This document shows, in pieces, positions 7,321 through 15,472 of a stretch of 22,891 nt of DNA. The translations under genes were made by a program, and so were the position numbers. The first letter of the stretch is position 1. Every line of letters starts with the position of its first letter. This DNA is from Pseudopelobacter sp964601865 (lineage in GTDB: Bacteria > Desulfobacterota > Desulfuromonadia > Geobacterales > Pseudopelobacteraceae), in contig CAZRPI010000054.1 of assembly GCA_964601865.1 (NCBI GenBank), positions 1 through 22,891 of the forward strand, given 5' to 3'. The notes beneath the pieces were generated by a model that made no database searches, was not told the origin of the DNA, and was given only the letters and a program-made list of their open reading frames with translations.

Positions 7321-7421
7321 GTAGAGACGCGCCGCTGGCGCGTCTTACAGGCGCTGCAATCATCAAATACGGCCATAAATTATGGCAAGGCCGATGAGAC
7401 GCTCCAGCGGAGCGTCTCTAC
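7321..7421. repeat. GTAGAGACG palindromic repeat between permease and ATPase genes
   Basis: A 101-bp element with GTAGAGACG and CGTCTCTAC ends. The left hairpin is GAGACGCGCC-GCT-GGCGCGTCTT (7324-7346, one imperfect pair). The right hairpin is GAGACGCTCC-AGC-GGAGCGTCTC (7396-7418, perfect). A third small hairpin in the middle is GCCATAA-A-TTATGGC. Imperfect inverted repeats just outside (7291-7312 and 7424-7446, sharing TTGCATTCAA) extend the symmetry. Confidence 0.85.
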
Positions 7422-7463
7422 ATACGCGCCATCTTGAATGCAATCCGGAATCAGGAGTCATGA

Positions 7464-8234
7464 GTGATCCACGTCGATAATCTCACCTTTCAACATCCCC
7501 GCACGTCCAGGCCGGTGGTGCATGACGTCTCCTTCCGCGTGGCGAGCGGCAACCTGGCGGTGCTGCTGGGGCCCAACGGCTCGGGCAAGACCACGCTGTT
7601 CAAGTGCATCGCGGGCTTGTGGACCCCGGTTTCGGGCCGGATACTGTTCGGCGGCCGGGATATCAATACGATGAATTGCCGGGAGCGGGCCGAAATGCTG
7701 GCCGTGGTGCCCCAGGATCACGCGCCCCCCTTTCCCTATTCGGTGTTCGAAGCGGTGCTGATGGGACGGGCGCCCCATGTGGGGCTGTATTCCGCTCCCT
7801 CCGCGCATGATGAGGAAGCAGCTTATGACGCCATGCGGGCGGTGGGCGTCGAACATCTGGCGGACCGCTGCTATACACGCATCAGCGGCGGCGAACGGCA
7901 ACTGGTCCTGATCGCCCGCGCTCTGGCCCAGGATGCTCCGTTGCTCCTTCTGGATGAACCGACCTCCCATCTGGATTTCCGCAACCAGCACCTGGTGCTG
8001 GAGACGGTGCGGCGGGTGGCGGCGGAGAAGAGGCTGACCGTGCTCATGACCCTGCACGACCCCAACCTGGCGGCATTTTTCGCCCATCAGGTGATCATGC
8101 TCAATAACGGCACGATCATGGACGATGGCGAACCGTTGCAGGTCCTGACGAAGAACAACCTGGGCCGGCTCTACAACATCGGCATCGGCATCCACGACAG
8201 CGGAGAACGGCGCCTGATCTATCCGAGGCTGTAA
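7464..8234 (+). CDS. FecE/BtuD-type ABC importer ATPase
   Basis: A 256-residue ATP-binding subunit that powers the FecCD-type permease encoded just before it. Motifs in order: Walker A GPNGSGKTT (residues 36-44), Q-loop VVPQDHAPPFPYSVFEAVLMGR, signature ISGGERQ (140-146), Walker B LLLLDEP (160-166), D-loop SHLD, and the switch His in MTLHDPNLA. The MGRAPHVG segment after the Q-loop is typical of the iron-complex/cobalamin branch. Start is GTG 7464, with AGGAG about 7 bases upstream; an ATG at 7460 is out of frame and leads only to a 7-codon frame. The ATPase at 12401-13183 is a paralogue. Confidence 0.93.
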   Translation: MIHVDNLTFQHPRTSRPVVHDVSFRVASGNLAVLLGPNGSGKTTLFKCIAGLWTPVSGRILFGGRDINTMNCRERAEMLAVVPQDHAPPFPYSVFEAVLMGRAPHVGLYSAPSAHDEEAAYDAMRAVGVEHLADRCYTRISGGERQLVLIARALAQDAPLLLLDEPTSHLDFRNQHLVLETVRRVAAEKRLTVLMTLHDPNLAAFFAHQVIMLNNGTIMDDGEPLQVLTKNNLGRLYNIGIGIHDSGERRLIYPRL

Positions 8235-8263
8235 TTTATTGTACTGATAAAAGGAGAGGGCAG

Positions 8264-10291
8264 ATGAAGAGAGTAATACTGCCGGTGTCCCTGGTGGCGC
8301 TGAGCGCCATCCCGGCCTTTGCGGCGGATGACGCCGCGAAAGGGGAAACAAAGCCGTACGTCATGCAGGAGCTTGTCGTCACCGACACGAAGATTGCGCA
8401 GCCGCAGTCCCAGGTGACCCAGAAGGTGGAAGTATTCTACTCCGACGAGTTCGACCAGCTTACCAGCAACAACAGGAACATATCGGAACTGATGAAATAT
8501 ACCGCGGGCCAGTTCGTCAATCCGCTCTCGCGTAACGATGCCAACTGGGGATCATTCGGCGGTCTCGGTCCCCAGTACAACGGTTATCTTCTGGATGGCC
8601 TTCCCATCGATTCCTTCGTTGACGCCATGAGCCTTGATCCCTGGGCCTTTGAACGGGTCGAGCTGCACAAGGGGCCGGCATCGGTCATGTATACCAACTA
8701 TCTGTTCAGTGATTTCGCCGGCAACGAGACCCCCCTGGCCGGCATCACCAACTTCATCCTCAAGGACAAGATCGACAACCGGGCAACCCGCATCCTGCTG
8801 GGATACGGCTCCTACGACACCTTCAACGGACGCTTCTACCACCAGGACCGCAGGGGGAACTTCAGCTACTTCCTGGGCGCGAATTACGAGAGATCGGACT
8901 ACACCGATTACGGAACGCACCCTTCATGGCTCAATTTCACCAAGGATCCGGAGTACGAGAAGATCAAGGTATACGGCAAGCTGACCTACCTGTTCGATCG
9001 TGACGACCACAAGGTTTCGCTTTTCATGCATCACACCACCCATTCGGGTGACGCCGGACGTCCCAACCGCGACTTCGATCACGATTACGACACCATCAAC
9101 TTCATCTACTCCAATCAGATCACCCCCAGCCTGAATCTCCAGGTCAAGACCGGCTATCGCAACTACGACCGCCGCTGGGCGGAGGACAATTACCCGACCA
9201 ACTTCGCCCTGCGTGAGCATGACGGAGTTGAGCAGAATATCTTCCCCTCGGACATCACGCTGAACTACAAACATTTCGGCAACAGCGTCCTGACTTTCGG
9301 CGCCGACTCCCAAGTTGCCGACTACAAGACGTACTCGGAAACAAGCGGAGTGAAATCAACCCAGAACGATGTCGATGCCTGGTCCGCCGGCGTTTTCCTG
9401 CAGGAAAAATTCGTCTTAGACAAGTGGGTCTTCCGTGTCGGCGGGCGTTACAACCACTCCCAGCAGAACTACAAACTGATCAGCGGCTCGACTCCCGGTA
9501 TCAAGGAAAAAGGATGGGACCGGCCACTCTGGAGCGTGGGCATTCGCTATAACGCCACTCCCCGGATTGCGTTTTACGTCAACTCCGGTTCCAGTTTCAC
9601 CGCGCCCGGCGCCAAACTGGTGGCCGGTACCCTTAAGGCCTCGGACGCTGGCGTGCCGGGCATGAACGGTCAGCTCCCCAATCCGGGCCTGAAGCCCGAA
9701 AGCGGCATCGGTTCCGATTGCGGCATTGATCTGCAGCCGCTGGACAACCTGAAAATAGGCATCAGGGGTTTCTTCAACGTACTGGATGACGCCATCGCCA
9801 ACAACGCGGTCAGCACCGACCCCTCCCAGAGCAAATCGGTCAATGCCGGTCAGGCCCGATCCTACGGCGTAGAACTGACCGCCGAGCAGGCGCTGGGCGA
9901 TTACCTGCGCTGGTTCGCCAATTTCACCTATACCAAGACCGAGGTGGACAACAAGATCGACCCGGATCAGGACGGCTCCGAACTGTCCTTCGTTCCGGAA
10001 TACATAGCCAACGTAGGCCTCACCGCCAATTTGCCGCTGGGCTTCAAGGTTTCGCCCTATGTCCAGATGCTTGGACACTACTATGACAGCACCTCCAAAA
10101 GCGGGCGCACCCAATTCGGTTCGTTTCCGGTCGTCAATCTCAAGTTGGAAAAATCGGTGCTGAAGACCAACGACTACACCATGACCGCGGCCGTCGACCT
10201 GAACAACATCCTGGACCGGCGGTATGAAATGCCCTGGCAGTTCCAGGACCCCGGGTTCAACGCCTTCGGGAGTCTGGAACTCAAATTCTGA
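8264..10291 (+). CDS. TonB-dependent outer-membrane receptor (second copy)
   Basis: A 675-residue receptor. The signal peptide is MKRVILPVSLVALSAIPAFA (cleavage near residue 20). A TonB box-like QELVVTDTK lies at 35-43. The plug contains GLGPQYNGYLLDGLPID and FERVELHKGPASVMY, and the barrel closes with FGSLELKF. It differs clearly from the receptor at 1695: its plug has an unusual FSDFAGNETPLAGITNF in place of the standard GGVINI region. It may therefore recognise a different complex. AAAGGAG precedes ATG 8264 and the preceding ATPase stops 29 bases upstream. The binding protein at 10305 follows after 13 bases, making a second receptor/binding protein/permease/ATPase set. Substrate is not identifiable. 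Confidence 0.92.
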   Translation: MKRVILPVSLVALSAIPAFAADDAAKGETKPYVMQELVVTDTKIAQPQSQVTQKVEVFYSDEFDQLTSNNRNISELMKYTAGQFVNPLSRNDANWGSFGGLGPQYNGYLLDGLPIDSFVDAMSLDPWAFERVELHKGPASVMYTNYLFSDFAGNETPLAGITNFILKDKIDNRATRILLGYGSYDTFNGRFYHQDRRGNFSYFLGANYERSDYTDYGTHPSWLNFTKDPEYEKIKVYGKLTYLFDRDDHKVSLFMHHTTHSGDAGRPNRDFDHDYDTINFIYSNQITPSLNLQVKTGYRNYDRRWAEDNYPTNFALREHDGVEQNIFPSDITLNYKHFGNSVLTFGADSQVADYKTYSETSGVKSTQNDVDAWSAGVFLQEKFVLDKWVFRVGGRYNHSQQNYKLISGSTPGIKEKGWDRPLWSVGIRYNATPRIAFYVNSGSSFTAPGAKLVAGTLKASDAGVPGMNGQLPNPGLKPESGIGSDCGIDLQPLDNLKIGIRGFFNVLDDAIANNAVSTDPSQSKSVNAGQARSYGVELTAEQALGDYLRWFANFTYTKTEVDNKIDPDQDGSELSFVPEYIANVGLTANLPLGFKVSPYVQMLGHYYDSTSKSGRTQFGSFPVVNLKLEKSVLKTNDYTMTAAVDLNNILDRRYEMPWQFQDPGFNAFGSLELKF

Positions 10292-10304
10292 GAACTGAAG
10301 TGAC

Positions 10305-11387
10305 ATGATCCGTTACAAGTGTTTCAAACCCAGATCCGCACAACCGCGGAAAACTCCTTCATGCGATTGCCGGACGGATTTCCGTCCGGCGCTTTTTGAA
10401 GCACTGGTCTGTGCGCTGTTGCTGCTGATGGTTGTGCTCACTGCCGTAAATGCACGGGCGTCCGTAACGGTCACCGATTTTCGCGGCAAACGGCTGGCAT
10501 TGCGCAAACCGGCCGCCCGCATCGTCTGCCTGATCGAAAGCGCCCTGAGCGGTCTGTACATGCTGGGGGCCGAGCAGAGGCTGGTGGGTGTTTCGGCCAA
10601 CATCTACAACGGTTCTGTCAATTCCTGGTATTCAACTCTTGATGAACGGATAAAACGACGCAAGCTTCCCGCGCCAGGTAACTGGGATTTCGTCGGCATT
10701 GAAAGTGTTGTGGCGCTCAAGCCGGACCTGGTGATCATCTGGTCCCAGCAGAGGGAGTCAATTCAGGCGCTGGAATCGCGCGGTATTCCGGTTTACGGCG
10801 TGTTTCTGAAAAGCCGGGAGGACGTATACCGGGAAATCCGGGATCTGGGAGTGCTCACCGGAAGGAAAAAACGGGCCGACGAATTGATTGCATACACCCG
10901 CGCCGAAATCGAAAGGGTGAACCACAGGGTGTCCGCTCTCCCGGTTTCCCATCGGCCGTCCATTTACTATATGTGGGCTCAGGGCAACCTGGAGACCTCC
11001 TGCGGCGGGAGCACGGTGGAAGAACTGATCACCCTGGCTGGAGGTCGCAACGTCTGCGGCGCCGTCAGAAGCGAACATCTGGTGGTCAACCTGGAGAGGG
11101 TTCTGGAATGGAATCCGGAGATGATCGTCATGTGGTTCAACGAACGGAAGAATCCCGCCGACCTGCTGGCCGACCCCCAGTGGCGGCTGATCCGCGCCGT
11201 CAGAAACCGCCGGATCTTCGAGCTCCCCCAGGTATTTCTCTGCGACCTCTGGACTCTCAAGTTCCAGTATGCCGTCAAACTGCTGGCAGCATGGAGTCAC
11301 CCGGAGCTGTTCAAGGACCTGGATCCGGTGAGGGAGCGCCGGAACATGATGTTCAAGCTCTACGGACGCAGCCTGGAGGGGATATAG
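10305..11387 (+). CDS. Periplasmic metal-complex binding protein of the second import set
   Basis: A 360-residue protein of the FepB/BtuF-like family, diverged from the copies at 3944 and 4941. After the membrane-like stretch ALVCALLLLMVVLTAVNARA (about 33-52) come SVTVTDFRGKRLALRKPAARIVCL, VVALKPDLVIIWSQQ and VLEWNPEMIVMW, the usual two-lobe landmarks. The N-terminus is unusual: the roughly 32 residues before the hydrophobic core are basic and Cys-containing. They are partly encoded by a perfect hairpin with a T-run (10369-10397) that looks like a terminator. In-frame starts inside the core (TTG 10419, ATG 10428) would give very short signal peptides, so ATG 10305 is kept. It is followed 4 bases later by its permease gene. 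Confidence 0.88.
   Translation: MIRYKCFKPRSAQPRKTPSCDCRTDFRPALFEALVCALLLLMVVLTAVNARASVTVTDFRGKRLALRKPAARIVCLIESALSGLYMLGAEQRLVGVSANIYNGSVNSWYSTLDERIKRRKLPAPGNWDFVGIESVVALKPDLVIIWSQQRESIQALESRGIPVYGVFLKSREDVYREIRDLGVLTGRKKRADELIAYTRAEIERVNHRVSALPVSHRPSIYYMWAQGNLETSCGGSTVEELITLAGGRNVCGAVRSEHLVVNLERVLEWNPEMIVMWFNERKNPADLLADPQWRLIRAVRNRRIFELPQVFLCDLWTLKFQYAVKLLAAWSHPELFKDLDPVRERRNMMFKLYGRSLEGI
10369..10397 (+). terminator. Terminator-like hairpin inside the N-terminal coding region
   Basis: GCCGGACGGA (10369-10378) pairs perfectly with TCCGTCCGGC (10381-10390) over a 2-base loop, and GC plus five T residues follow. By form it is a rho-independent terminator or attenuator, but it lies within the frame opened at 10305. 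A 12-codon frame starting at ATG 10361 runs through it and stops at 10399. It may be a palindromic insertion, an attenuator, or sign that the true start is downstream. Confidence 0.5.
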
Positions 11388-11391
11388 AAAG

Positions 11392-12399
11392 ATGACGGTG
11401 CGCGCCCCTCTTTTCTGGTATCTGTGTCCCCTGCCGTTGCTGCTGTTTTCGCTGCTCATCGGTCCGGCGGGAAGCGTCGACCCGACCGACGCTCTGAGGG
11501 CGCTGGCAGGCGGGCTGTCCCTCTGCCAGCTCCCGGCGGATGGTTCCCTGGACATGGCGCACGAGGTTCTGTTCAACATCCGTCTGCCACGGATCTGCCT
11601 GGATTTTCTGGTGGGGGGCGCCCTGGCCGCTTCCGGCGCCGCTTTGCAGGCCATGGTGCGCAATCCTCTGGTCTCGCCCGACATCCTGGGGCTGACGCCG
11701 GGGGCCGCCTTCGGAGCTGCACTGGCTCTTTCCGTGGGTTGGCTTCCCCTGCAACCGGCGGCATTCGTTTTCGGTCTGTTTGCGGTCGTCTGCAGCTATC
11801 TGCTGGCGGTGACACGGCGGGGACTTTCCATCGTGTCGCTGGTTCTGGCGGGTGTTATCGTCGGTGGCATTTTCACGTCGCTTCTGACCATCGTGCAGAT
11901 CGTCAGCGATCCTTTCAAGCTCCAGACCATCGTGCACTGGACCATGGGCAACCTGCATAACGCCAGCTGGTCCGGGGTACACTCGGCCCTGCTCCCGGTC
12001 GGGGCGGGCATGGCGCTGCTCTTCTTCATGCGCTGGCGCATGAACGTCCTGGCCCTGGGGGACGAGGAGACACGGGCGGTGGGTCTCAACCCGGAACGGG
12101 AAAAACTGCTGCTGCTGATACCCACCACTCTGGTGGCGTCGGCCTCGGTGGCCGTGGCCGGTATTGTGGGGATGGTGGGGCTGACCGCGCCGCATATGGT
12201 ACGCATGCTGGTAGGTCCGGACAATCGCCGTACCCTTCCCGTTTCTTTCTTCTTTGGCGGCTGCTTTCTGGTGCTGGTGGATGATCTGGCCAGGGCCATC
12301 ACCACGTTCGAGGTTCCGGTGGGCATTTTCACCACCCTGATCGGCGGCCCCTTTTTCGTCTGGCTGCTGAAAAGAAGCGGGCCGGGATTCGGAGAGTAG
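11392..12399 (+). CDS. FecCD/BtuC-type ABC importer permease (second set)
   Basis: A full-length 335-residue permease. It has an N-terminal membrane segment (FWYLCPLPLLLFSLLIGPAG), then IRLPRICLDFLVGGALAASGAALQAMVRNPLVSPDILGLTPGA, the signature of the family's first half. Next come DPFKLQTIVHWTMGNL, the coupling loop LGDEETRAVGLNPEREK, and VAGIVGMVGLTAPHMVRMLVGPDNRRTLPVSF. It forms the membrane channel with the ATPase whose GTG start lies 1 base after this stop. The C-terminal two thirds align well with the truncated permease at 6524, so the two import sets are paralogous. Confidence 0.94.
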   Translation: MTVRAPLFWYLCPLPLLLFSLLIGPAGSVDPTDALRALAGGLSLCQLPADGSLDMAHEVLFNIRLPRICLDFLVGGALAASGAALQAMVRNPLVSPDILGLTPGAAFGAALALSVGWLPLQPAAFVFGLFAVVCSYLLAVTRRGLSIVSLVLAGVIVGGIFTSLLTIVQIVSDPFKLQTIVHWTMGNLHNASWSGVHSALLPVGAGMALLFFMRWRMNVLALGDEETRAVGLNPEREKLLLLIPTTLVASASVAVAGIVGMVGLTAPHMVRMLVGPDNRRTLPVSFFFGGCFLVLVDDLARAITTFEVPVGIFTTLIGGPFFVWLLKRSGPGFGE

Positions 12400-12400
12400 C

Positions 12401-13183
12401 GTGGCCCTGACTGTCGAAAAACTCTGCCACAGCTATGGCACGACAACCGTGCTGGAGGACGTTTCCTTCAGCGCGCCGGCTGGCCGGCTCACCGTTATTC
12501 TGGGCAGGAACGGCTGTGGCAAATCCACCCTGCTCAAGGCTCTGGCGGGTATCAATCCGGCCCAGCGGGGAAGCGTATTGGTTAACGGCAGCGATCTCAC
12601 CGGCATGAGCGGAGCCGAGCGCGCCTCCCTGATCGGTTATCTGCCCCAGTTTCACCAGACCGTATTCCCGTTTACGGTTGAAGACGTGGTTCTGACCGGC
12701 AGGGCGGCCTACGTGCTGTCCACCCCTTCGGGCGCGGACCGTGAAAAGGCGTGTCAGGCAATTCAGGACGTGGGAATCGGGCATCTGGCCGGGCGACCCT
12801 ACTCGGAGCTGTCCGGAGGAGAGCGCCAGATGGTGATGATTGCCAGAGTGCTGGCCCAGAACCCGAAGGTGATCCTGCTGGACGAGCCCGCATCGCACCT
12901 GGATCTGGCCAACCAGCAGCGACTGTTCCGCATCATCAGACGGGTAACCGCGGGCGGCACCGCTGTGGTGGCCGTGCTTCACGATCCGAACATGGCTTTT
13001 TTGAACGGAGACCAGGTTGTTTTTCTCCGTGAGGGGCGTGTCATTACCCCGCCCGAGGGATGTTCTCCCTGGGACCCCTATTTTATCGGGGAAATTTACG
13101 GTGTGCCCCTGTGCGCCTTTCCTTACCGGGACAGGGCATTGGTCATACCTGCTTACGTGGAAGGAGAGGAAGATGAGTCATGA
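12401..13183 (+). CDS. FecE/BtuD-type ABC importer ATPase (second set)
   Basis: A 260-residue ATPase with Walker A GRNGCGKST (35-43), Q-loop LPQFHQTVFPFTVEDVVLTGR, signature LSGGERQ (137-143), Walker B VILLDEP (157-163), SHLD, and switch His in VLHDPN. It powers the adjacent permease. Start is GTG 12401 with GGAGAG 4 bases upstream, inside the permease gene's end. The last 11 bases overlap the next gene, a sign of tight co-translation of this importer with the unknown protein that follows. The C-terminal 40 residues (PPEGCSPWDPYFIGEIYGV...) are typical of this branch and carry no extra domain. Confidence 0.94.
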   Translation: MALTVEKLCHSYGTTTVLEDVSFSAPAGRLTVILGRNGCGKSTLLKALAGINPAQRGSVLVNGSDLTGMSGAERASLIGYLPQFHQTVFPFTVEDVVLTGRAAYVLSTPSGADREKACQAIQDVGIGHLAGRPYSELSGGERQMVMIARVLAQNPKVILLDEPASHLDLANQQRLFRIIRRVTAGGTAVVAVLHDPNMAFLNGDQVVFLREGRVITPPEGCSPWDPYFIGEIYGVPLCAFPYRDRALVIPAYVEGEEDES

Positions 13184-13706
13184 ACCGGCATGCCCCCCCG
13201 TGTCGTTCAACAGGCAAGGAATGACACTTACGCTGGAGATCTTCCTCAGTTCCCTGGCCGGCCCTGAATCGATCCGTTACGCGGTGATGCGCGAAGATAT
13301 TTCTGACTGGGAGAACGACCCGGACCGGATCGTGAACGAGTTGCTGGAGAGCCGCCGCTGCGGGATTACTCCCGAGACCAGGCAAAACAGCTTCATCCAT
13401 TCCACCAGCTGGCGCTTCGATCCTCCGCGCACCGTGATCCTGACCTATTTCGTCTATTCGGACCGGGATCTGTTCGCAAACAGAGCGGCCAGGCTGTTGC
13501 CGCTCCGGGACGCCGTGCTCTGTTCGGGACACAGTACCCAGATACCCAGGCCGGCGGAGATAGCCGAGGAAAACGTGGTCGCCCATGGTCTGCGTCACCT
13601 CAGCCATCTGGTAAGGCAGAACAGTCAGAACGTGCGTGCGATCCTGAAACGGGAAAGCATCCAGACGTTCCGGAACATGGATATCGGCATGGCGGGGAGA
13701 ATCTGA
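13173..13706 (+). CDS. Uncharacterised protein between importer and exporter
   Basis: A 177-residue soluble-looking protein that I do not recognise. It has no signal peptide or membrane segment. Visible features are an N-terminal segment GMTLTLEIFLSSLAG, an acidic patch DISDWENDPD, a mixed strand region SWRFDPPRTVILTYFVYSD, and a His-containing helix HGLRHLSHLVRQ (139-149) that could bind metal. ATG 13173 has GGAGAGG just upstream and overlaps the importer ATPase by 11 bases; the frame is open back to 13017 but only within that ATPase gene. Its stop overlaps the exporter ATPase start (TGATG). The gene is thus locked between importer and exporter, suggesting a role in the same pathway, such as a chaperone or an enzyme acting on the carried molecule. 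Function unknown. Confidence 0.75.
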   Translation: MSHEPACPPVSFNRQGMTLTLEIFLSSLAGPESIRYAVMREDISDWENDPDRIVNELLESRRCGITPETRQNSFIHSTSWRFDPPRTVILTYFVYSDRDLFANRAARLLPLRDAVLCSGHSTQIPRPAEIAEENVVAHGLRHLSHLVRQNSQNVRAILKRESIQTFRNMDIGMAGRI

Positions 13707-14501
13707 TGGAAGGCCTTACCATGATCGAAGTCAAGGACATCCGTAAAACCTACGGCAAAGTTGCTGCGGTTGACGGCGTTTCCTTTGCCATCGCGCGGGG
13801 CGAGGTGTTCGGCCTGTTGGGACCCAATGGCGCGGGCAAGAGCACGCTGATCCGCATGCTGACCTGTCTGACCCGGCCCGATGGCGGAACCGCCGTCATC
13901 GGCGGCCATGAAATACGTTCGGGGGCAACCGCCATCAAAAATCTGGTGGGGGTGGTCCCCCAGGAGAACAACCTGGACCGGGATCTGTCGGTGGAGGAGA
14001 ACCTGCGCATCTACGGGATGCTGCACCGGGTGCAGCGGCTGCCGGAAAAAATTGACGAGGTCCTGAAAGAGGTCGATCTGGCCGACCGGGGTGACAGCGT
14101 GGTCAGCGCCCTCTCCGGCGGCATGAAGCGGCGGCTGATCATCGCCCGGGCGCTCATGTCCGATCCGGCGGCGCTCTTCCTTGACGAACCCTCCATCGGT
14201 CTGGACCCCCAGATCCGCCGCCAGTTGTGGGAGATCGTGCGCCGCATCGCCATGACCGGGAGAACCGTGCTTTTGACCACCCATTACATCGAGGAAGCCG
14301 ACGCCCTGTGCGACCGGATCGGCATCCTGAGAAAAGGGAAGCTGATCGCGCTCGATACTCCGGCAAAACTCAGGGAGCTGGTGGGCCCCTACGTGGTTGA
14401 CCAGATCGATGACAACGGCAGGCTGATCCAGCGTATCGCCGGGACGCGGGAGGAGGCCCACGAGATCGCCCGGGCCCTGGAGAACGGCTGCACCGTGAGA
14501 A
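13706..14501 (+). CDS. ABC-2 type exporter ATPase, 3' end lost in gap
   Basis: The 265 visible residues form an ATPase of the CcmA/DrrA (exporter) branch. Walker A is GPNGAGKST (39-47), Q-loop VVPQENNLDRDLSVEENL, signature LSGGMKRR (136-143), Walker B ALFLDEP (156-162), then SIGLDPQIR and switch His in LLTTHYIEEADALCDR. The GGMKRR signature and the EEADALCDR tail separate it from the two importer ATPases. Together with the ABC-2 permease after the gap it should export a small molecule. ATG 13706 overlaps the preceding stop; an internal ATG at 13721 (MIEVKDIRKTYG) is the alternative. The C-terminal portion continues into the gap. Confidence 0.92.
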
Positions 14502-14601
14502 NNNNNNNNNNNNNNNNNNNNNNNNNNNNNNNNNNNNNNNNNNNNNNNNNNNNNNNNNNNNNNNNNNNNNNNNNNNNNNNNNNNNNNNNNNNNNNNNNNN
14601 N
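14502..14601. other. Assembly gap (100 N)
   Basis: Exactly 100 N, a placeholder for a gap of unknown size. It hides the end of the exporter ATPase gene and the bases before the ABC-2 permease start. Confidence 0.98.
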
Positions 14602-15342
14602 ATGACCGGCTGGTACCCAGTCTTTCTGCGTGAAATGCTGCTCTTCAAACGCAAGCTCCTGAAGATGGGCTATCTGGTTTCGGCCATGATGACGCCACTC
14701 ATCTACCTGATCGTGTTCGGCTACGGCCTGGGGCGCAACGTGCGCCTCAACGGCGGGGATTATCTCGCCTTCCTGATACCCGGCCTGATCGCCATGAGTT
14801 CCATGACCAACTCCTATACCTGGGTGGCAAGCGCCCTCAACCTGAACCGGCTCTACTTCAAGACGTTCCAGATTCTGATCCAGGCCCCCATGTCGGCCGG
14901 GTCCATCATGGTGGGGGAAGTTCTGGCCGGCATGGTCAAGGGACTGTTTGCCGCTTCGCTGCTCGTTGTGATGGGTTTCTGCTCGCCCGCGTCCTTCCGG
15001 CTGACGCCGTTTCTGGTCACCGCCACCCTGCTGAACTGCTTCATGTTCTCCAGCCTGGGGGTGATTACCGGCATGATGGCCAAAAGCCACGAGGACACCT
15101 CGACCTACAACAACTTCTTCATCCTCCCCATGTCGTTTTTCAGCGGCACCTTTTTTCCGCTGGACAGGATGCCGGCAATTCTCAAGTGGCTCGTGCTGGT
15201 CATGCCGCTCAGCCACACCAACATCCTGATCCGCAAGACGACGCTGGACCAGGGGGCCGCGGTCTCGCTGCTGGTGATGCTGGTCTACACCGCGCTGTTC
15301 CTGGTGATCGGGACGAGGCTGATACGGAATTACAGCGAATGA
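14602..15342 (+). CDS. ABC-2 type exporter membrane subunit
   Basis: A 246-residue membrane protein of the ABC-2/NodJ/DrrB kind. It opens MTGWYPVFLREMLLFKRKLL, then hydrophobic segments including LVSAMMTPLIYLIVFGYGLG, and the family region YLAFLIPGLIAMSSMTNSYT. Further on are VMGFCSPASF, LGVITGMMAKSHEDTSTYNNFFILPMSFFSGTFFPLDRMP, and a last helix VSLLVMLVYTALFLVIGTRL. About six membrane spans are expected. It pairs with the ATPase at 13706. The gene begins at the first base after the gap, and the ATG there looks like a natural start, though a few residues could be missing. An exporter inside an uptake locus is unusual; it may release a metal chelator or remove excess metal complex. Confidence 0.9.
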   Translation: MTGWYPVFLREMLLFKRKLLKMGYLVSAMMTPLIYLIVFGYGLGRNVRLNGGDYLAFLIPGLIAMSSMTNSYTWVASALNLNRLYFKTFQILIQAPMSAGSIMVGEVLAGMVKGLFAASLLVVMGFCSPASFRLTPFLVTATLLNCFMFSSLGVITGMMAKSHEDTSTYNNFFILPMSFFSGTFFPLDRMPAILKWLVLVMPLSHTNILIRKTTLDQGAAVSLLVMLVYTALFLVIGTRLIRNYSE

Positions 15343-15351
15343 AAAAATACA

Positions 15352-15445
15352 CTCCCCCCTTTGAAAAAGGGGGGGCGGGGGGGATTTATCGGCGTTGGTG
15401 TCAACGTCAAATCTCCCTGAATCCCCCTTTTCCAAAGGGGGACTT
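15352..15445. repeat. C-run/G-run hairpin repeat before the CobN-like gene
   Basis: Two hairpins flank a middle one. CCCCCCTTT-GAA-AAAGGGGGG is at 15354-15374, CGTTG-GTGT-CAACG lies in the middle, and CCCCCTTT-TCC-AAAGGGGG is at 15423-15441. The arrangement, with the motif CTCCC..AATCCCCC, matches a dispersed intergenic repeat style seen in many genomes. It fills the space between the exporter and the chelatase gene and could also attenuate read-through. Confidence 0.7.
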
Positions 15446-15472
15446 TGTAACCCAGAAACCGGAGGTTCAACC

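Noticed and set aside
7216..7437. A 73-codon frame between permease and ATPase genes, containing VETRRWRVLQ
   Set aside because: Its second half is only the palindromic repeat read in one frame; the same VETRRWRVL string appears in a frame over the repeat at 22273. It overlaps the permease stop and lacks a clear ribosome binding site.
13017..13172. Upstream extension of the unknown protein from ATG 13017
   Set aside because: This part lies wholly inside the ATPase gene in another frame; ATG 13173 has a good ribosome binding site and a normal short overlap.
15395..15472. Upstream extension of the CobN-like protein
   Set aside because: It runs through the C-run/G-run repeat and lacks a ribosome binding site; GGAGG sits correctly before ATG 15473, where the conserved opening MKLFTIMWSNY begins.
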